From contig JAWLAZ010000004.1 of assembly GCA_041395205.1 (NCBI GenBank), positions 1 to 64,000 on the forward strand: DNA of 64,000 bases, in the 5' to 3' direction. The DNA comes from JAHEFU01 sp041395205 (lineage in GTDB: Bacteria > 4484-113 > JAFGCY01). A model generated the notes under the pieces. It saw only the letters and a list, made by a program, of their open reading frames with translations, was not told the DNA's origin and searched no databases. Within the stretch, counting starts at the first letter, position 1, and each line of letters begins with the position of its first letter. Positions 51,947 to 60,252 of this stretch are shown piece by piece. Position numbers and translations under genes: made by a program.

Positions 51947-53581
51947 CTACTTCGTGCCGTAGCGCTCCTCCATCGCCTTGCGGATCCGCTCGCTGGCATC
52001 TGCCGCGCCTTCCTCGAACCAGGCATGTTCCGGACGCGCCAGGATCTCATTGATCACGGCGTCAACGGCATCCGCGCCGGCGGCGTTGCCACTGTGGCGG
52101 GCCTCCTCGGCCATCTCACGGGCCTGCGGGATCAGCCCCATGTAGAAGCGCTCCGCGACTTCGTACATGCCGTGCCAGTGCGTGTAGTCCGGGGCCATCA
52201 TGCTGGCACCGTGGCGCGCCCTGCGGCCCTCATGGTGCCAGAGGTAGAACCAGGTCCACTCGATCTCCTCGTCGAACTGGGTCGGGCTCGTGATGCCGTT
52301 GTCAGTGAGGGACTTCATGATCGAGGTGCCCGGCTTGGCGAACTTCTCGTTGTAGAGGATCACCAGGTTGTCATACTGGTCATAGAACTTGCTGACATAG
52401 TCCGGGCTGTGGCAGTGGCTGCAGACCAGCTTCATGCGGTCGCGCTTGGCATCCGCAGTGTCGGCGATCAGGCCCTGGCGCGCCTGGGGATCGGTCTCCG
52501 TGACGATCTTGTGGTTCTCGTCGGTATCCATGCGCACGCTGACCGGCGGCCGGTTGGTCCAGGAGATGCGCTCGCCCGGATCGTGCGTGACCTCGCCGCC
52601 GTTGCGGGAGTTGCCGCTCATGTGGCAGGTGGCGCAGGTCGGTGCTGCGGAGTAATCCTCGCCGAGCACCCAGTGTTCGGCATCGAGGTTCATGTCGTCC
52701 TTGAGGTCGCGGAAGGCCACGCCGTGCTTGCTTTCCTCGTAGATCTCCTTCTGCGGATGGTCGGGGCCGAGGTGGCACTTGCCGCAGTTCTCCGGCTGGC
52801 GCGCACGGCGCGGGCTGAAGTCGTGGCGGCTGTGGCAGGCGGAGCAGGAACCACGGGAACCATCGAGGTTGAGGCGGCCGATGCCGGTGTTGGGCCATGT
52901 TGTCGGATCGAGTTCCGGCTTGCCCTTCGGATCACGCTTGACCATCGCGAGAATCGTCTGGTCCGTGGGCATGCCCTTTTCATCAGGCTTGAGCTGCTCG
53001 AAGGTGATCACGCTGCCGTCGGTGCCCATCAGGCCGACCTTGCCGCCGTGGCACTGCTGGCAGCCGGAGTTGGCGCTTGCCATCCCGCGCACCATGTCAA
53101 CTTCCATCCCGGGAGTCGGGCTGTGCGGGTTGAACTCCATGCGCGCACCCTCAACCGTCTCAGCGAGGAAGTTGTCAAGGGAGGCGAGGATGTTGCCAGC
53201 GGAGCTGTGGTGGCTCTTCTGGAACTGCTCGCTCTCCTTGGGATGGCACTTGGAGCAGTCCATCGGGGTGACGACGGTGGCGATCAGCTGGCCGTAGTGG
53301 TCAAAGGCATCAGCCTCACCCTGCCTGGCCTCATGGCACTCATAGCAGGACACTCCCTTTTCGGCATGCGTGCTGCCGGTCCAGTGGTCGACGATCCCGG
53401 GAGTCTCCTTCGTGTGGCATTCCACGCACTTCGAGGAGGAGGCCGGAGCCACGACATGCTTCGGAGCCTGGCCCATCTCCACGCGCCGCCGGCTGACCTC
53501 CATGGCCTGCACGAGCAGCAGCGAGCCCAGGAAGATGAATCCGAGCACCGCGATCACTATCTGTTTCATGTTCAACGACAT
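51947..53581 (-). CDS. octaheme c-type cytochrome of the hydroxylamine oxidoreductase (HAO) family
   Basis: 544 residues with an N-terminal membrane anchor (about 7-25). Eight CxxCH heme sites at residues 52, 79, 109, 174, 246, 266, 316 and 387. The segment WHHEGRRARHGASM (about 449-461) followed by APDYTHWHGMYE (463-474) is a hallmark of HAO/ONR-type octaheme enzymes. These act on hydroxylamine, nitrite or other nitrogen compounds in the periplasm. It follows cytochrome b by 24 bases with GGGAG before ATG 53581, so it is in one operon with the Rieske and b6 genes. Whether the crosslinking Tyr of oxidising HAO is present cannot be decided by eye; membrane anchoring and the quinol module favour a reductive role. 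Confidence 0.88.
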   Translation of the reverse strand: MSLNMKQIVIAVLGFIFLGSLLLVQAMEVSRRRVEMGQAPKHVVAPASSSKCVECHTKETPGIVDHWTGSTHAEKGVSCYECHEARQGEADAFDHYGQLIATVVTPMDCSKCHPKESEQFQKSHHSSAGNILASLDNFLAETVEGARMEFNPHSPTPGMEVDMVRGMASANSGCQQCHGGKVGLMGTDGSVITFEQLKPDEKGMPTDQTILAMVKRDPKGKPELDPTTWPNTGIGRLNLDGSRGSCSACHSRHDFSPRRARQPENCGKCHLGPDHPQKEIYEESKHGVAFRDLKDDMNLDAEHWVLGEDYSAAPTCATCHMSGNSRNGGEVTHDPGERISWTNRPPVSVRMDTDENHKIVTETDPQARQGLIADTADAKRDRMKLVCSHCHSPDYVSKFYDQYDNLVILYNEKFAKPGTSIMKSLTDNGITSPTQFDEEIEWTWFYLWHHEGRRARHGASMMAPDYTHWHGMYEVAERFYMGLIPQAREMAEEARHSGNAAGADAVDAVINEILARPEHAWFEEGAADASERIRKAMEERYGTK

Positions 53582-53605
53582 TGCCAGTCTCCCTTGACCT
53601 GCTGT

Positions 53606-54655
53606 CTAGTGCGCCACCAGCGCTTCCCAGATCGTCAGTCCGACGATCGCGAGCACCGCGGCCACACCGATCCACACACTCATCTCACTGCCCGGGCGGC
53701 GGCGGCGCAGCGCGCCGTCAATCCAGGGCCAGCCGAACATCAGGAACACGATCGCTCCCGTTGACAGGATGGCGAAGCTCTCCGGGAAGATCTTCAGCCA
53801 GCGGAACACGACGTAGAAGTACCATTCAGGCTTGATCACCTCAGGCGTCGTCAGCGGATCGGCGCGGTGGCCCATCTCCGCCGGCAGCACCGTTGCCAGC
53901 ACCGTGAGCAGGATCACCAGCGTGGTGCCGATGATGATCTCCGTGTAGAGGTGGTCCGGCAGGAAGTTGAAGGTCTTCCTTTCCTGCTTCTTCTCGGCCT
54001 CATCCTCGAACTCGGTCACGCCCTGGATGCGGATCAGCACGATGTGGATGCCGATGATGGCGACGATCGCCATCGGCAGTGCGGCTCCGTGCAGGATGAA
54101 GAAGCGGCTCAGGGTATGGGCGTTGTAGCTGTCACCGGCGAGCAGCATGCGCTTCATCAGACCGCCGATCAGCGGGACGTTGTCAGCGATGTTGGCTCCG
54201 ACCGTCGCCCCCCAGTAGCTGAGCTGCTCGTAGACCAGGCTGTAGCCGGTGAAGCCGGTGATCACGGTCAGGAGCAGCAGCAGCATGCCGACCACCCAGC
54301 TCAGTTCGCGCGGCTTGCGGTAGGCACCGGTGAAGAACACCCGCATCTGGTGCAGCACCACGGCGGCGATCATCAGGATCGCTCCCCATTTGTGCACGCT
54401 GCGGATGTACCAGCCGTAGGCAACTTCATCGGTGATGTAGGCCACGCTGTCCCAGGCATCCGCCGGACTGGCCTGGTAGTAGAAGGCCAGCAGGATCCCG
54501 GTGAAGATCTGCACGAGGAAGAGGTAGGCTGCCGTGCCGCCGAGGCAGAACCACCAGCGCTTGAGGTGGTTCGGCACGGGCTCGTTGGTCAGTTCGCGGA
54601 CCTGCTCCCCGGTGACGGGTATGCGGTCGCTCCACCAGCGTTGGAGTGCATTCAT
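53606..54655 (-). CDS. cytochrome b6-type subunit (b6/IV fused)
   Basis: 349 residues, about eight membrane segments. Heme ligands: HKWGAILMIAAVVLH (His spacing 13) and HGAALPMAIVAIIGIH (spacing 14, as in b6). C37 in RWWFCLGG matches the Cys that holds heme ci in cytochrome b6. The quinol-site motif PEWYFY lies in the second half, so b6 and subunit IV are fused. ATG 54655 lies beside the Rieske stop. It would pass quinol electrons to the Rieske centre and cytochrome partners. Confidence 0.9.
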   Translation of the reverse strand: MNALQRWWSDRIPVTGEQVRELTNEPVPNHLKRWWFCLGGTAAYLFLVQIFTGILLAFYYQASPADAWDSVAYITDEVAYGWYIRSVHKWGAILMIAAVVLHQMRVFFTGAYRKPRELSWVVGMLLLLLTVITGFTGYSLVYEQLSYWGATVGANIADNVPLIGGLMKRMLLAGDSYNAHTLSRFFILHGAALPMAIVAIIGIHIVLIRIQGVTEFEDEAEKKQERKTFNFLPDHLYTEIIIGTTLVILLTVLATVLPAEMGHRADPLTTPEVIKPEWYFYVVFRWLKIFPESFAILSTGAIVFLMFGWPWIDGALRRRRPGSEMSVWIGVAAVLAIVGLTIWEALVAH

Positions 54656-54656
54656 C

Positions 54657-55196
54657 TCAGGCCTCCTCGCTGCCGCCGGCAGGCAGTCTGGTCATCGGGA
54701 CCAGGATGTAGAGCAGGCCGTCCTCGACCTTGAGCGGGAAGCGCGGCAGGCTCTGGCCGGCATCCCCCGGAGGTCCGCCGATGCCCTTGCCGCTCGGGTC
54801 GAAGACGCCGTTGTGGCAGGGGCAGAAGTAGCGGTCGTTGTGGGGCTCCCAGTGCACCTGGCAGCCGAGATGCGGGCAGGTGCTGGACAGCGCGATGAAG
54901 TCCTCCGCACCGCCGCTTTCAGCCTGGCGCGTGATCGTCACCTTGTCACCGCGCGGGGCGCGGTAGGCGAGTGAGTCACCCTGCCGGAAACTCTCGACGG
55001 AGGAGACGAACTGCCAGTCCTCGGCCGCTGGCTGGGATGGATAGAGGAATTCCATCGCCATCCCCGCGAAGCGACCGTATCCGGCGACAAGTGCCCCGAG
55101 CATGGCGAGCCCGGTGGCCTGCCTCAGGAATCCACGGCGCGGTTCAGCGGCCGGGTCCTGCGGCGACTGCGATCCTGTTGCATCCCTGGCAGTCAT
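54657..55196 (-). CDS. Rieske iron-sulfur protein
   Basis: 179 residues. A Tat-like motif RRGFLRQ precedes one hydrophobic helix (about 28-48). The cluster motifs are CPHLGC and CPCHNG, the standard Rieske boxes. ATG 55196 lies seven to nine bases after a TAGACT/GACTAT element on the minus strand. First gene of the Rieske-b6-octaheme operon. The 270-base gap upstream holds no gene. Confidence 0.93.
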   Translation of the reverse strand: MTARDATGSQSPQDPAAEPRRGFLRQATGLAMLGALVAGYGRFAGMAMEFLYPSQPAAEDWQFVSSVESFRQGDSLAYRAPRGDKVTITRQAESGGAEDFIALSSTCPHLGCQVHWEPHNDRYFCPCHNGVFDPSGKGIGGPPGDAGQSLPRFPLKVEDGLLYILVPMTRLPAGGSEEA

Positions 55197-55466
55197 AATG
55201 GCGATAGTCTACATCTCTTATCGTGCTTTGTCCAGTCATTTCTGCTATGAAATATATGTGATTTCTGGCATCCTCATTATTTATTCATGCTGGTTCAGCT
55301 ATTGAGCTGTCTCAGAATACATAGATAGTCTGTATCTCAGTTAGTGACTATCCCCGAATTTTCGCACTTCAGTTGATCCATGTGGAAAGCTGTTGACCCG
55401 GTTCCACGCGTGAAATGCGTTTGTGATAGAATGTAGGCATCTCAGGGTTGAGATAAGGGTTGAAAA

Positions 55467-56183
55467 ATGAGATATTCAAGGGGTATTGCGCTCGCAATTC
55501 TGCTGGCGCTGTCCGTACTGCTGTGCAGTGCGGGTGAGAAACCACCTGCTCAGTTCATCAGCGACGGGGCGTTCAAGGGTGGAAGCTCAAAGGCCGATAT
55601 GCTGCTTGAGGGCGTGCGTTTCGGCCGCCAGGGTAATGCCACCCGCATGGTGCTGGATCTGGCAAAGTCCGACGGTTCCGCTGCCGATAAACACCCCGTG
55701 TACAGCGTGGAGTACCGGGAGTTCCCCTACCGCCTGGTGATGCGGGTGGAAGGGCTGAGCTTCAATGAGTCGACCAAGGTCCAGAATTCACCGGCCCTGC
55801 CCTTCAGCGTGGTCACTGCGCCGGAAGGCGGGATCAAGGAGCTGCAGGTCTTCCTGTCCGGCCCCTCGGAATTCAAGGTAATCGAGATCGACGACCCCGC
55901 CAAGCTGTCCATTGATGTACGTCCGCTGAAGACGGACATTCCCAATATCTATTCCGTGCAGCTCACGGGACCGGCCAATGCTGCGGAAGCTTATGCCCTG
56001 ATTGAACAGGGCAGCTTCCCGGAGGGCTTCCACCCCGAGGCCGTGGTGATGGGGAATGTCGTCGTCGTGGAGCAGACCTTCAGTTCCGCAGGCGAGGCCG
56101 CCCAGATGGACGGCCTGCTGCAGGAGATGGGGTATACATGTATCATCAATGAACGCCGGGGCAATGAACTCCCGCAGGTCTGA
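55467..56183 (+). CDS. secreted protein with AMIN-like and SPOR-like domains
   Basis: 238 residues. Signal sequence (about 1-21), then an AMIN-like domain (about 45-150; FGRQGNATRMVLDLAKSDG, LVMRVEG) that in other proteins binds peptidoglycan or localises amidases. Residues about 160-235 look like a SPOR domain (IYSVQLTGPANAAEAYALIEQG). No catalytic domain. Probably binds cell wall at division or growth sites. Two small membrane proteins follow and may be in the same operon. Confidence 0.6.
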   Translation: MRYSRGIALAILLALSVLLCSAGEKPPAQFISDGAFKGGSSKADMLLEGVRFGRQGNATRMVLDLAKSDGSAADKHPVYSVEYREFPYRLVMRVEGLSFNESTKVQNSPALPFSVVTAPEGGIKELQVFLSGPSEFKVIEIDDPAKLSIDVRPLKTDIPNIYSVQLTGPANAAEAYALIEQGSFPEGFHPEAVVMGNVVVVEQTFSSAGEAAQMDGLLQEMGYTCIINERRGNELPQV

Positions 56184-56197
56184 GACCGGGAGGCGGA

Positions 56198-56509
56198 ATG
56201 GAAGCACAGACATCACAACTGGGGCAGATGGCCATAGTGGGCCTGCACGTCGTTGCAGTTTCCGGCCTGCTGTTCTTCCTGCGCCGCCTGCACAGCGGCA
56301 AGCGCCGCCAGAGCCGGGCCAGCCTGATGCGTCTGGCGGACAATGCTGACATGGCCCGCCGCAATATCCAGCGCATTGAAGAAGAGCAGTGGCATGCCCG
56401 TCTCAACAGCCAGCTGCGCATAAAGCGCCACCAGCCCTTCCTGAGCCAGGATCAGCTGGGCAGCCTGGCGGCAATTGACCGCTTCCAGGAATCACGGCTC
56501 ACCCGTTGA
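56198..56509 (+). CDS. small membrane protein, unknown
   Basis: 103 residues with one hydrophobic helix (about 9-28) followed by a basic segment and a charged amphipathic tail. GGGAGG lies close before ATG 56198. The stop TGA overlaps the next start (TGATG). No family recognised; coupling to the next gene suggests they act together. Confidence 0.6.
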   Translation: MEAQTSQLGQMAIVGLHVVAVSGLLFFLRRLHSGKRRQSRASLMRLADNADMARRNIQRIEEEQWHARLNSQLRIKRHQPFLSQDQLGSLAAIDRFQESRLTR

Positions 56510-57327
56510 TGAGCAGGACCGCAGACAGCACGGAAAGCACCCGCAAGGCCAGCCCGCCGGCCCGTGGCAGCACGCGCGGCAGCGGTCGGCGCAGCCGGCG
56601 CCGCTCAGCCGGCATGGAAGTGCTGCGTGTGATCGGCAGCATCATCGGCATATTGCTCGGTCTGGTTGTCACTCTTTTTTGCCTCGGCGTCTGGTATGCC
56701 AGCCGCAAGGGCGCTGAGATTCTGCAGGAGATCGCAGAGCGGGATGTTAGCGGGCCACGCAGCCAGGTCGACAAGTACGGGGAGTTCTTCTCAGGCCTCG
56801 ATTCAGAACAGTTCATCGTGCGCCGTGATGAACCCCGCAACCTGCAGAACGTGATCACCTATCTCTGGACGGTCGAGCACCGCCAGAGCGGTGAGGTCAC
56901 GCAGTTCCGCTGGGAATGGAACATGTCCGGCCTGGATGTCCTGCCACGCTCCAACGGCGCTCTGCTGCTGGACCTGCGTCTGCACAATCTCACGGACAGC
57001 GAAGCCCGCGAGTATGGCTTCTTCGACCCGGATGACACCTTCGCCGTGGCAATCGTCAACCAGGACATCAGCATCATCGGTATGGATGACATCAGCGACA
57101 GCTGGGGTGGCACGGAGTATTCCGACGGCGTGGCCCCGCCACTTATCAGCCCGGATGATGCCAGGGGCCGGGCGGACAAATACCTCGAGGACCAGCAGAA
57201 GAAACTCGATGAGGAACAGGCCGCAGCCGGTAAGGACAACGAGACTGAACGCAGTCCAGGGGAGAGCAGCGAGGTCGGAATCAGCGGCAACCACCCCGCC
57301 AGCCCGCCTGTCAGCGAGGATCTCTAG
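56509..57327 (+). CDS. single-pass membrane protein, unknown
   Basis: About 272 residues from ATG 56509; the frame's TTG at 56506 is not needed. The N-terminus is Ser/Arg-rich and basic (1-35), then one hydrophobic helix (about 38-62), then a beta-rich soluble part (about 95-205) and an acidic/Gln-rich tail. TGATG overlap with the preceding gene indicates coupling. No known family. Confidence 0.6.
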   Translation: MSRTADSTESTRKASPPARGSTRGSGRRSRRRSAGMEVLRVIGSIIGILLGLVVTLFCLGVWYASRKGAEILQEIAERDVSGPRSQVDKYGEFFSGLDSEQFIVRRDEPRNLQNVITYLWTVEHRQSGEVTQFRWEWNMSGLDVLPRSNGALLLDLRLHNLTDSEAREYGFFDPDDTFAVAIVNQDISIIGMDDISDSWGGTEYSDGVAPPLISPDDARGRADKYLEDQQKKLDEEQAAAGKDNETERSPGESSEVGISGNHPASPPVSEDL

Positions 57328-57367
57328 ACCTTTTGAGGTGGATATTCCGCAAATGCCCTGGCCCCGC

Positions 57368-57394
57368 AGGACAATCCACAAACTGTCCTATAAT
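57368..57394 (+). promoter_or_regulatory. gdhA -10 with an overlapping inverted repeat
   Basis: AGGACA (57368) and TGTCCT (57384) form an inverted repeat with 10-base spacing. TATAAT at 57389 starts on the last T of the repeat. The repeat could be an operator for gdhA; the binding factor is unknown. Confidence 0.35.
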
Positions 57395-57442
57395 GCAGCG
57401 TAACTTCCGCGCGCCGGAAGCCTGAATCTGGAGGAAACATCA

Positions 57443-58795
57443 ATGTCCCACGCAGTCAGTGAATTCATGGAGCAGGTCAAGGCCAAGAACCCGGCCGAGC
57501 CCACCTTCCACCAGGCGGTGCAGGAGGTCGCGGAGTCGATCGTACCGATCCTCGACCAGCACCCTGAATTCGTTGAGGCCCGGATCCTCGATCGCGTCGT
57601 TGAGCCGGAGCGCGTCATCATGTTCCGCGTCCCCTGGGTTGACGACAGCGGCAAGGTCCAGGTCAACCGCGGCTACCGCATCGAGATGAACAGCGCGATC
57701 GGCCCCTACAAGGGCGGCCTGCGCTTCCACCCGAGCGTCACGCTCGGCATCCTGAAGTTCCTGGCCTTCGAGCAGGTCTTCAAGAACAGCCTGACCACGC
57801 TGCCGATGGGCGGCGGCAAGGGCGGCTCCGACTTCGACCCCAAGGGCAAGAGTGACAACGAGGTGATGGCCTTCTGCCAGTCCTTCATGTCCGAGCTGTT
57901 CCGCCACATCGGCCCGCGCACGGACGTGCCCGCCGGTGACATCGGCGTGGGCGGCCGTGAGATCGGCTACCTGTTCGGGATGTACAAGAAGCTGCGCAAT
58001 GAGTTCAGCGGCGTGCTGACCGGCAAGGCCCACGACTGGGGCGGCAGCCTGATCCGTCCCGAGGCCACCGGCTATGGCAACGTCTACTTCGCCCAGGAGA
58101 TGCTGGCAACGAAGGGCCATGAGGTCAAGGGCCGCACGGCCCTGATCAGCGGATCCGGCAACGTGGCCCAGTTCTGCGCCGAGAAGGTGATCCAGCTCGG
58201 CGGCAAGGTGATCACGATGTCGGACTCCGACGGCTTCATCGTTGACCGCGACGGCATCAACGAGGAGAAGCTGGCCTGGATCATGGACCTCAAGAACAAC
58301 CGCCGCGGGCGCATCAGCGAATACACCGAGAAGTTCGGCGGCGAGTACGGCGACCGCAGCAACGGCAAGAGCGAGTGGTATGTGGACGGCGCCACGCTGG
58401 CCTTCCCCTGCGCCACCCAGAACGAGGTTGACATCAACGAGGCGAAGGCGATGGTCGGCAACGGCATCCTCTGCGTGAGCGAGGGTGCCAACATGCCCTG
58501 CACGCCGGAGGCCTTCATGCACATCCAGGAGCAGGGCCTGCTCTATGCACCGGGCAAGGCCTCCAATGCCGGCGGCGTCGCCACCAGCGGCCTGGAGATG
58601 GCGCAGAACGCCGCCTTCACATACTGGACCCGCGAGGAAGTCGACGGCAAGCTCCACAACATCATGAAGAACATCCACCAGCAGTGCACCTCGACCTGCG
58701 AGAAGTACGGCAAGCCGGGTGACTACGTGTTCGGTGCCAACGTCGCGGGCTTCCTGAAGGTTGCCAACTCGATGCTGGCCCAGGGCGTGGTGTAG
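57443..58795 (+). CDS. gdhA: NADP-type glutamate dehydrogenase
   Basis: Assimilates ammonium into glutamate. 450 residues, the usual length of hexameric GdhA. Substrate-site motifs IGPYKGGLRFHPSV and LPMGGGKGGSDFDPKGKSDNEV, and the nucleotide-binding ISGSGNVAQ motif. GGAGG lies about ten bases before ATG 57443. Stop TAG runs into GGAGGT of a hairpin repeat. Confidence 0.95.
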   Translation: MSHAVSEFMEQVKAKNPAEPTFHQAVQEVAESIVPILDQHPEFVEARILDRVVEPERVIMFRVPWVDDSGKVQVNRGYRIEMNSAIGPYKGGLRFHPSVTLGILKFLAFEQVFKNSLTTLPMGGGKGGSDFDPKGKSDNEVMAFCQSFMSELFRHIGPRTDVPAGDIGVGGREIGYLFGMYKKLRNEFSGVLTGKAHDWGGSLIRPEATGYGNVYFAQEMLATKGHEVKGRTALISGSGNVAQFCAEKVIQLGGKVITMSDSDGFIVDRDGINEEKLAWIMDLKNNRRGRISEYTEKFGGEYGDRSNGKSEWYVDGATLAFPCATQNEVDINEAKAMVGNGILCVSEGANMPCTPEAFMHIQEQGLLYAPGKASNAGGVATSGLEMAQNAAFTYWTREEVDGKLHNIMKNIHQQCTSTCEKYGKPGDYVFGANVAGFLKVANSMLAQGVV

Positions 58796-58798
58796 GAG

Positions 58799-58841
58799 GT
58801 CCGGCGCAAGCCGGACAATGCAAGTGCGGCGCGAGTCGCAC
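58799..58841 (+). repeat. two variable-stem hairpins after gdhA
   Basis: 58799-58816 GTCCGGC GCAA GCCGGAC and 58824-58841 GTGCGGC GCGA GTCGCAC (one G-T pair), with flanks GGAG before the first and AATG / ATTG after them. The first begins at the gdhA stop (TAGGAGGT). Confidence 0.8.
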
Positions 58842-58849
58842 ATTGTATT

Positions 58850-58943
58850 AACCACAAAGGGCACGAAGTACACAAAGCAGGAAATGATCACAAATCTTTG
58901 TGAACCGAGGAGACTTCGTGACCTAGGTGCTCTTGGTGGTTAT
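58850..58943. repeat. degenerate long inverted repeat
   Basis: Left arm AACCACAAAGGGCAC...GAAGTACACAAAG and right arm CTTTGTGAACC...GAGACTTCGTG...GTGCTCTTGGTGGTTA pair imperfectly over about 90 bases. Similar long palindromes of this sequence type are common in environmental genomes; no transposase is present. Perhaps a decayed MITE-like element. Confidence 0.5.
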
Positions 58944-58972
58944 AACCGTAAACAGTATTACGTCTCATGCAT

Positions 58973-58996
58973 GGGGACCCTGCGGGGTCCCCTTTT
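58973..58996 (+). terminator. rho-independent terminator
   Basis: GGGGACCC TGCG GGGTCCCC stem followed by TTTT. It probably ends transcripts from gdhA through the repeats. Confidence 0.8.
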
Positions 58997-59027
58997 CATT
59001 TTCCGCACTACTGACTATGCTGAAAGC

Positions 59028-59144
59028 ATGGGAAGGTTACGGGACAGCCACGAATGGATCTGCGAATTCGTTACATCGCTGCGGAGTATCCCTGACAATA
59101 GTCGATACAAGGAGATTATTCGTGAGATGGAGCAGGTCAGCTGA
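59028..59144 (+). CDS. candidate 38-residue ORF coupled to the next gene
   Basis: Starts at ATG 59028, six bases after TATGCT, and ends at TGA 59142-59144, overlapping the next ATG (TGATG). The product is charged with one Cys (HEWICEFVTSLRSIP) and a Lys/Glu-rich end; no family recognised. The leaderless spacing and TGATG overlap support it as real; a chance ORF cannot be excluded. Confidence 0.4.
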   Translation: MGRLRDSHEWICEFVTSLRSIPDNSRYKEIIREMEQVS

Positions 59145-60247
59145 TGTCAACCTTCGCTGAGAGCATCTCCGACTACCGTGAACTGGACGCGCCGCTGCAG
59201 CGCAGCATGCGAAGATGGTGGGCGGGCCCGGGACGGCTGTGGCTACTTGCGATCGCGGCCTGCGGGTTCGTGTCGGTTGTCAGCATAGCCTTGCGAAACA
59301 CTGTTCTATTCAGCAGCAGCTCACGATCCATGATCTACATCTCCTTCGGTGCATATTCTGGATTGAATCTCCTGCCAATACTCGCAATGCTGCACATTGC
59401 ATGGCAACGTCACATGGTCCTGACTCAGTTCACTGACAGTTTTGCTGCTCCCAACCCGCGGTTGATCCGTCAGTATGACTATGTCAGTGGAATCATCTCC
59501 AGCTGGCCATTTCCAGCAAGCTTTCTGCTGGTCAGCTTCCTGCAGCAGCTGTTCATGTTCTTCTACGTGCCTGACCAGCTGCGATCGACCTCAATGATTC
59601 TTGACTGGATTGCCATTACATCCAGCAGGTGCATCCAGTTGCTGATACTGGCTCTAATCTGCAGTTTGCTATTGCATCTTGCCGGACGGACCATTACCTT
59701 TCTCGTTGCCGCGTCGGCAATCCTGCTGGAGCTACTTCTGGATCCTCTACGAATTCTCCCCGCATACACACAATCACTTTCCCGAATAAGTCATGAGATC
59801 GCTGCTGACGGCGCATTGCTGGCCGTTGGCAGTGCAGCAGCCCTGTTACTGCTGTTTCTGATCATTTTGTCCTTGACCAACTCCTGGAAACTCCCCACAT
59901 TGTTGGCGGCCATCACATTACTGCTTCTGCGTATCTGGCAGTTCGCCTGCGATTTCTGGATGGTCTTGCCAACTGAGCAGGCCGCTGCAGGAATGTGGCA
60001 GTTCCTGCGGGGATTGCAGCTGGTATTCCGGTGGCCACCTGCATCATATTCAATGCAGACATTCACGTTTCACGGTGGTACTAATGGGGCCATGCTCCTA
60101 TTGCTCTTCTGGAATCCGGAGCTGGCAATCCAGACCGGCCCGATTGGCTACCTGCTGGCACCGTTGCTCAACATCGTCTGGCTGGCACTCGTATTCCTGT
60201 TCTGCCGCTGGGCGGTCGGCAGATCGACGGGACGGGAGGAGGGTTGA
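59144..60247 (+). CDS. polytopic membrane protein, unknown
   Basis: 367 residues with about eight hydrophobic segments and a Trp/Arg-rich juxtamembrane N-terminus (SMRRWWAGPGRLW). The pattern resembles Yip1/ABC-permease-like proteins, but I see no defining motif. Base composition is somewhat more AT-rich than that of gdhA. Start fixed by the TGATG overlap with the small ORF. Confidence 0.55.
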   Translation: MSTFAESISDYRELDAPLQRSMRRWWAGPGRLWLLAIAACGFVSVVSIALRNTVLFSSSSRSMIYISFGAYSGLNLLPILAMLHIAWQRHMVLTQFTDSFAAPNPRLIRQYDYVSGIISSWPFPASFLLVSFLQQLFMFFYVPDQLRSTSMILDWIAITSSRCIQLLILALICSLLLHLAGRTITFLVAASAILLELLLDPLRILPAYTQSLSRISHEIAADGALLAVGSAAALLLLFLIILSLTNSWKLPTLLAAITLLLLRIWQFACDFWMVLPTEQAAAGMWQFLRGLQLVFRWPPASYSMQTFTFHGGTNGAMLLLLFWNPELAIQTGPIGYLLAPLLNIVWLALVFLFCRWAVGRSTGREEG

Positions 60248-60252
60248 GCGGT

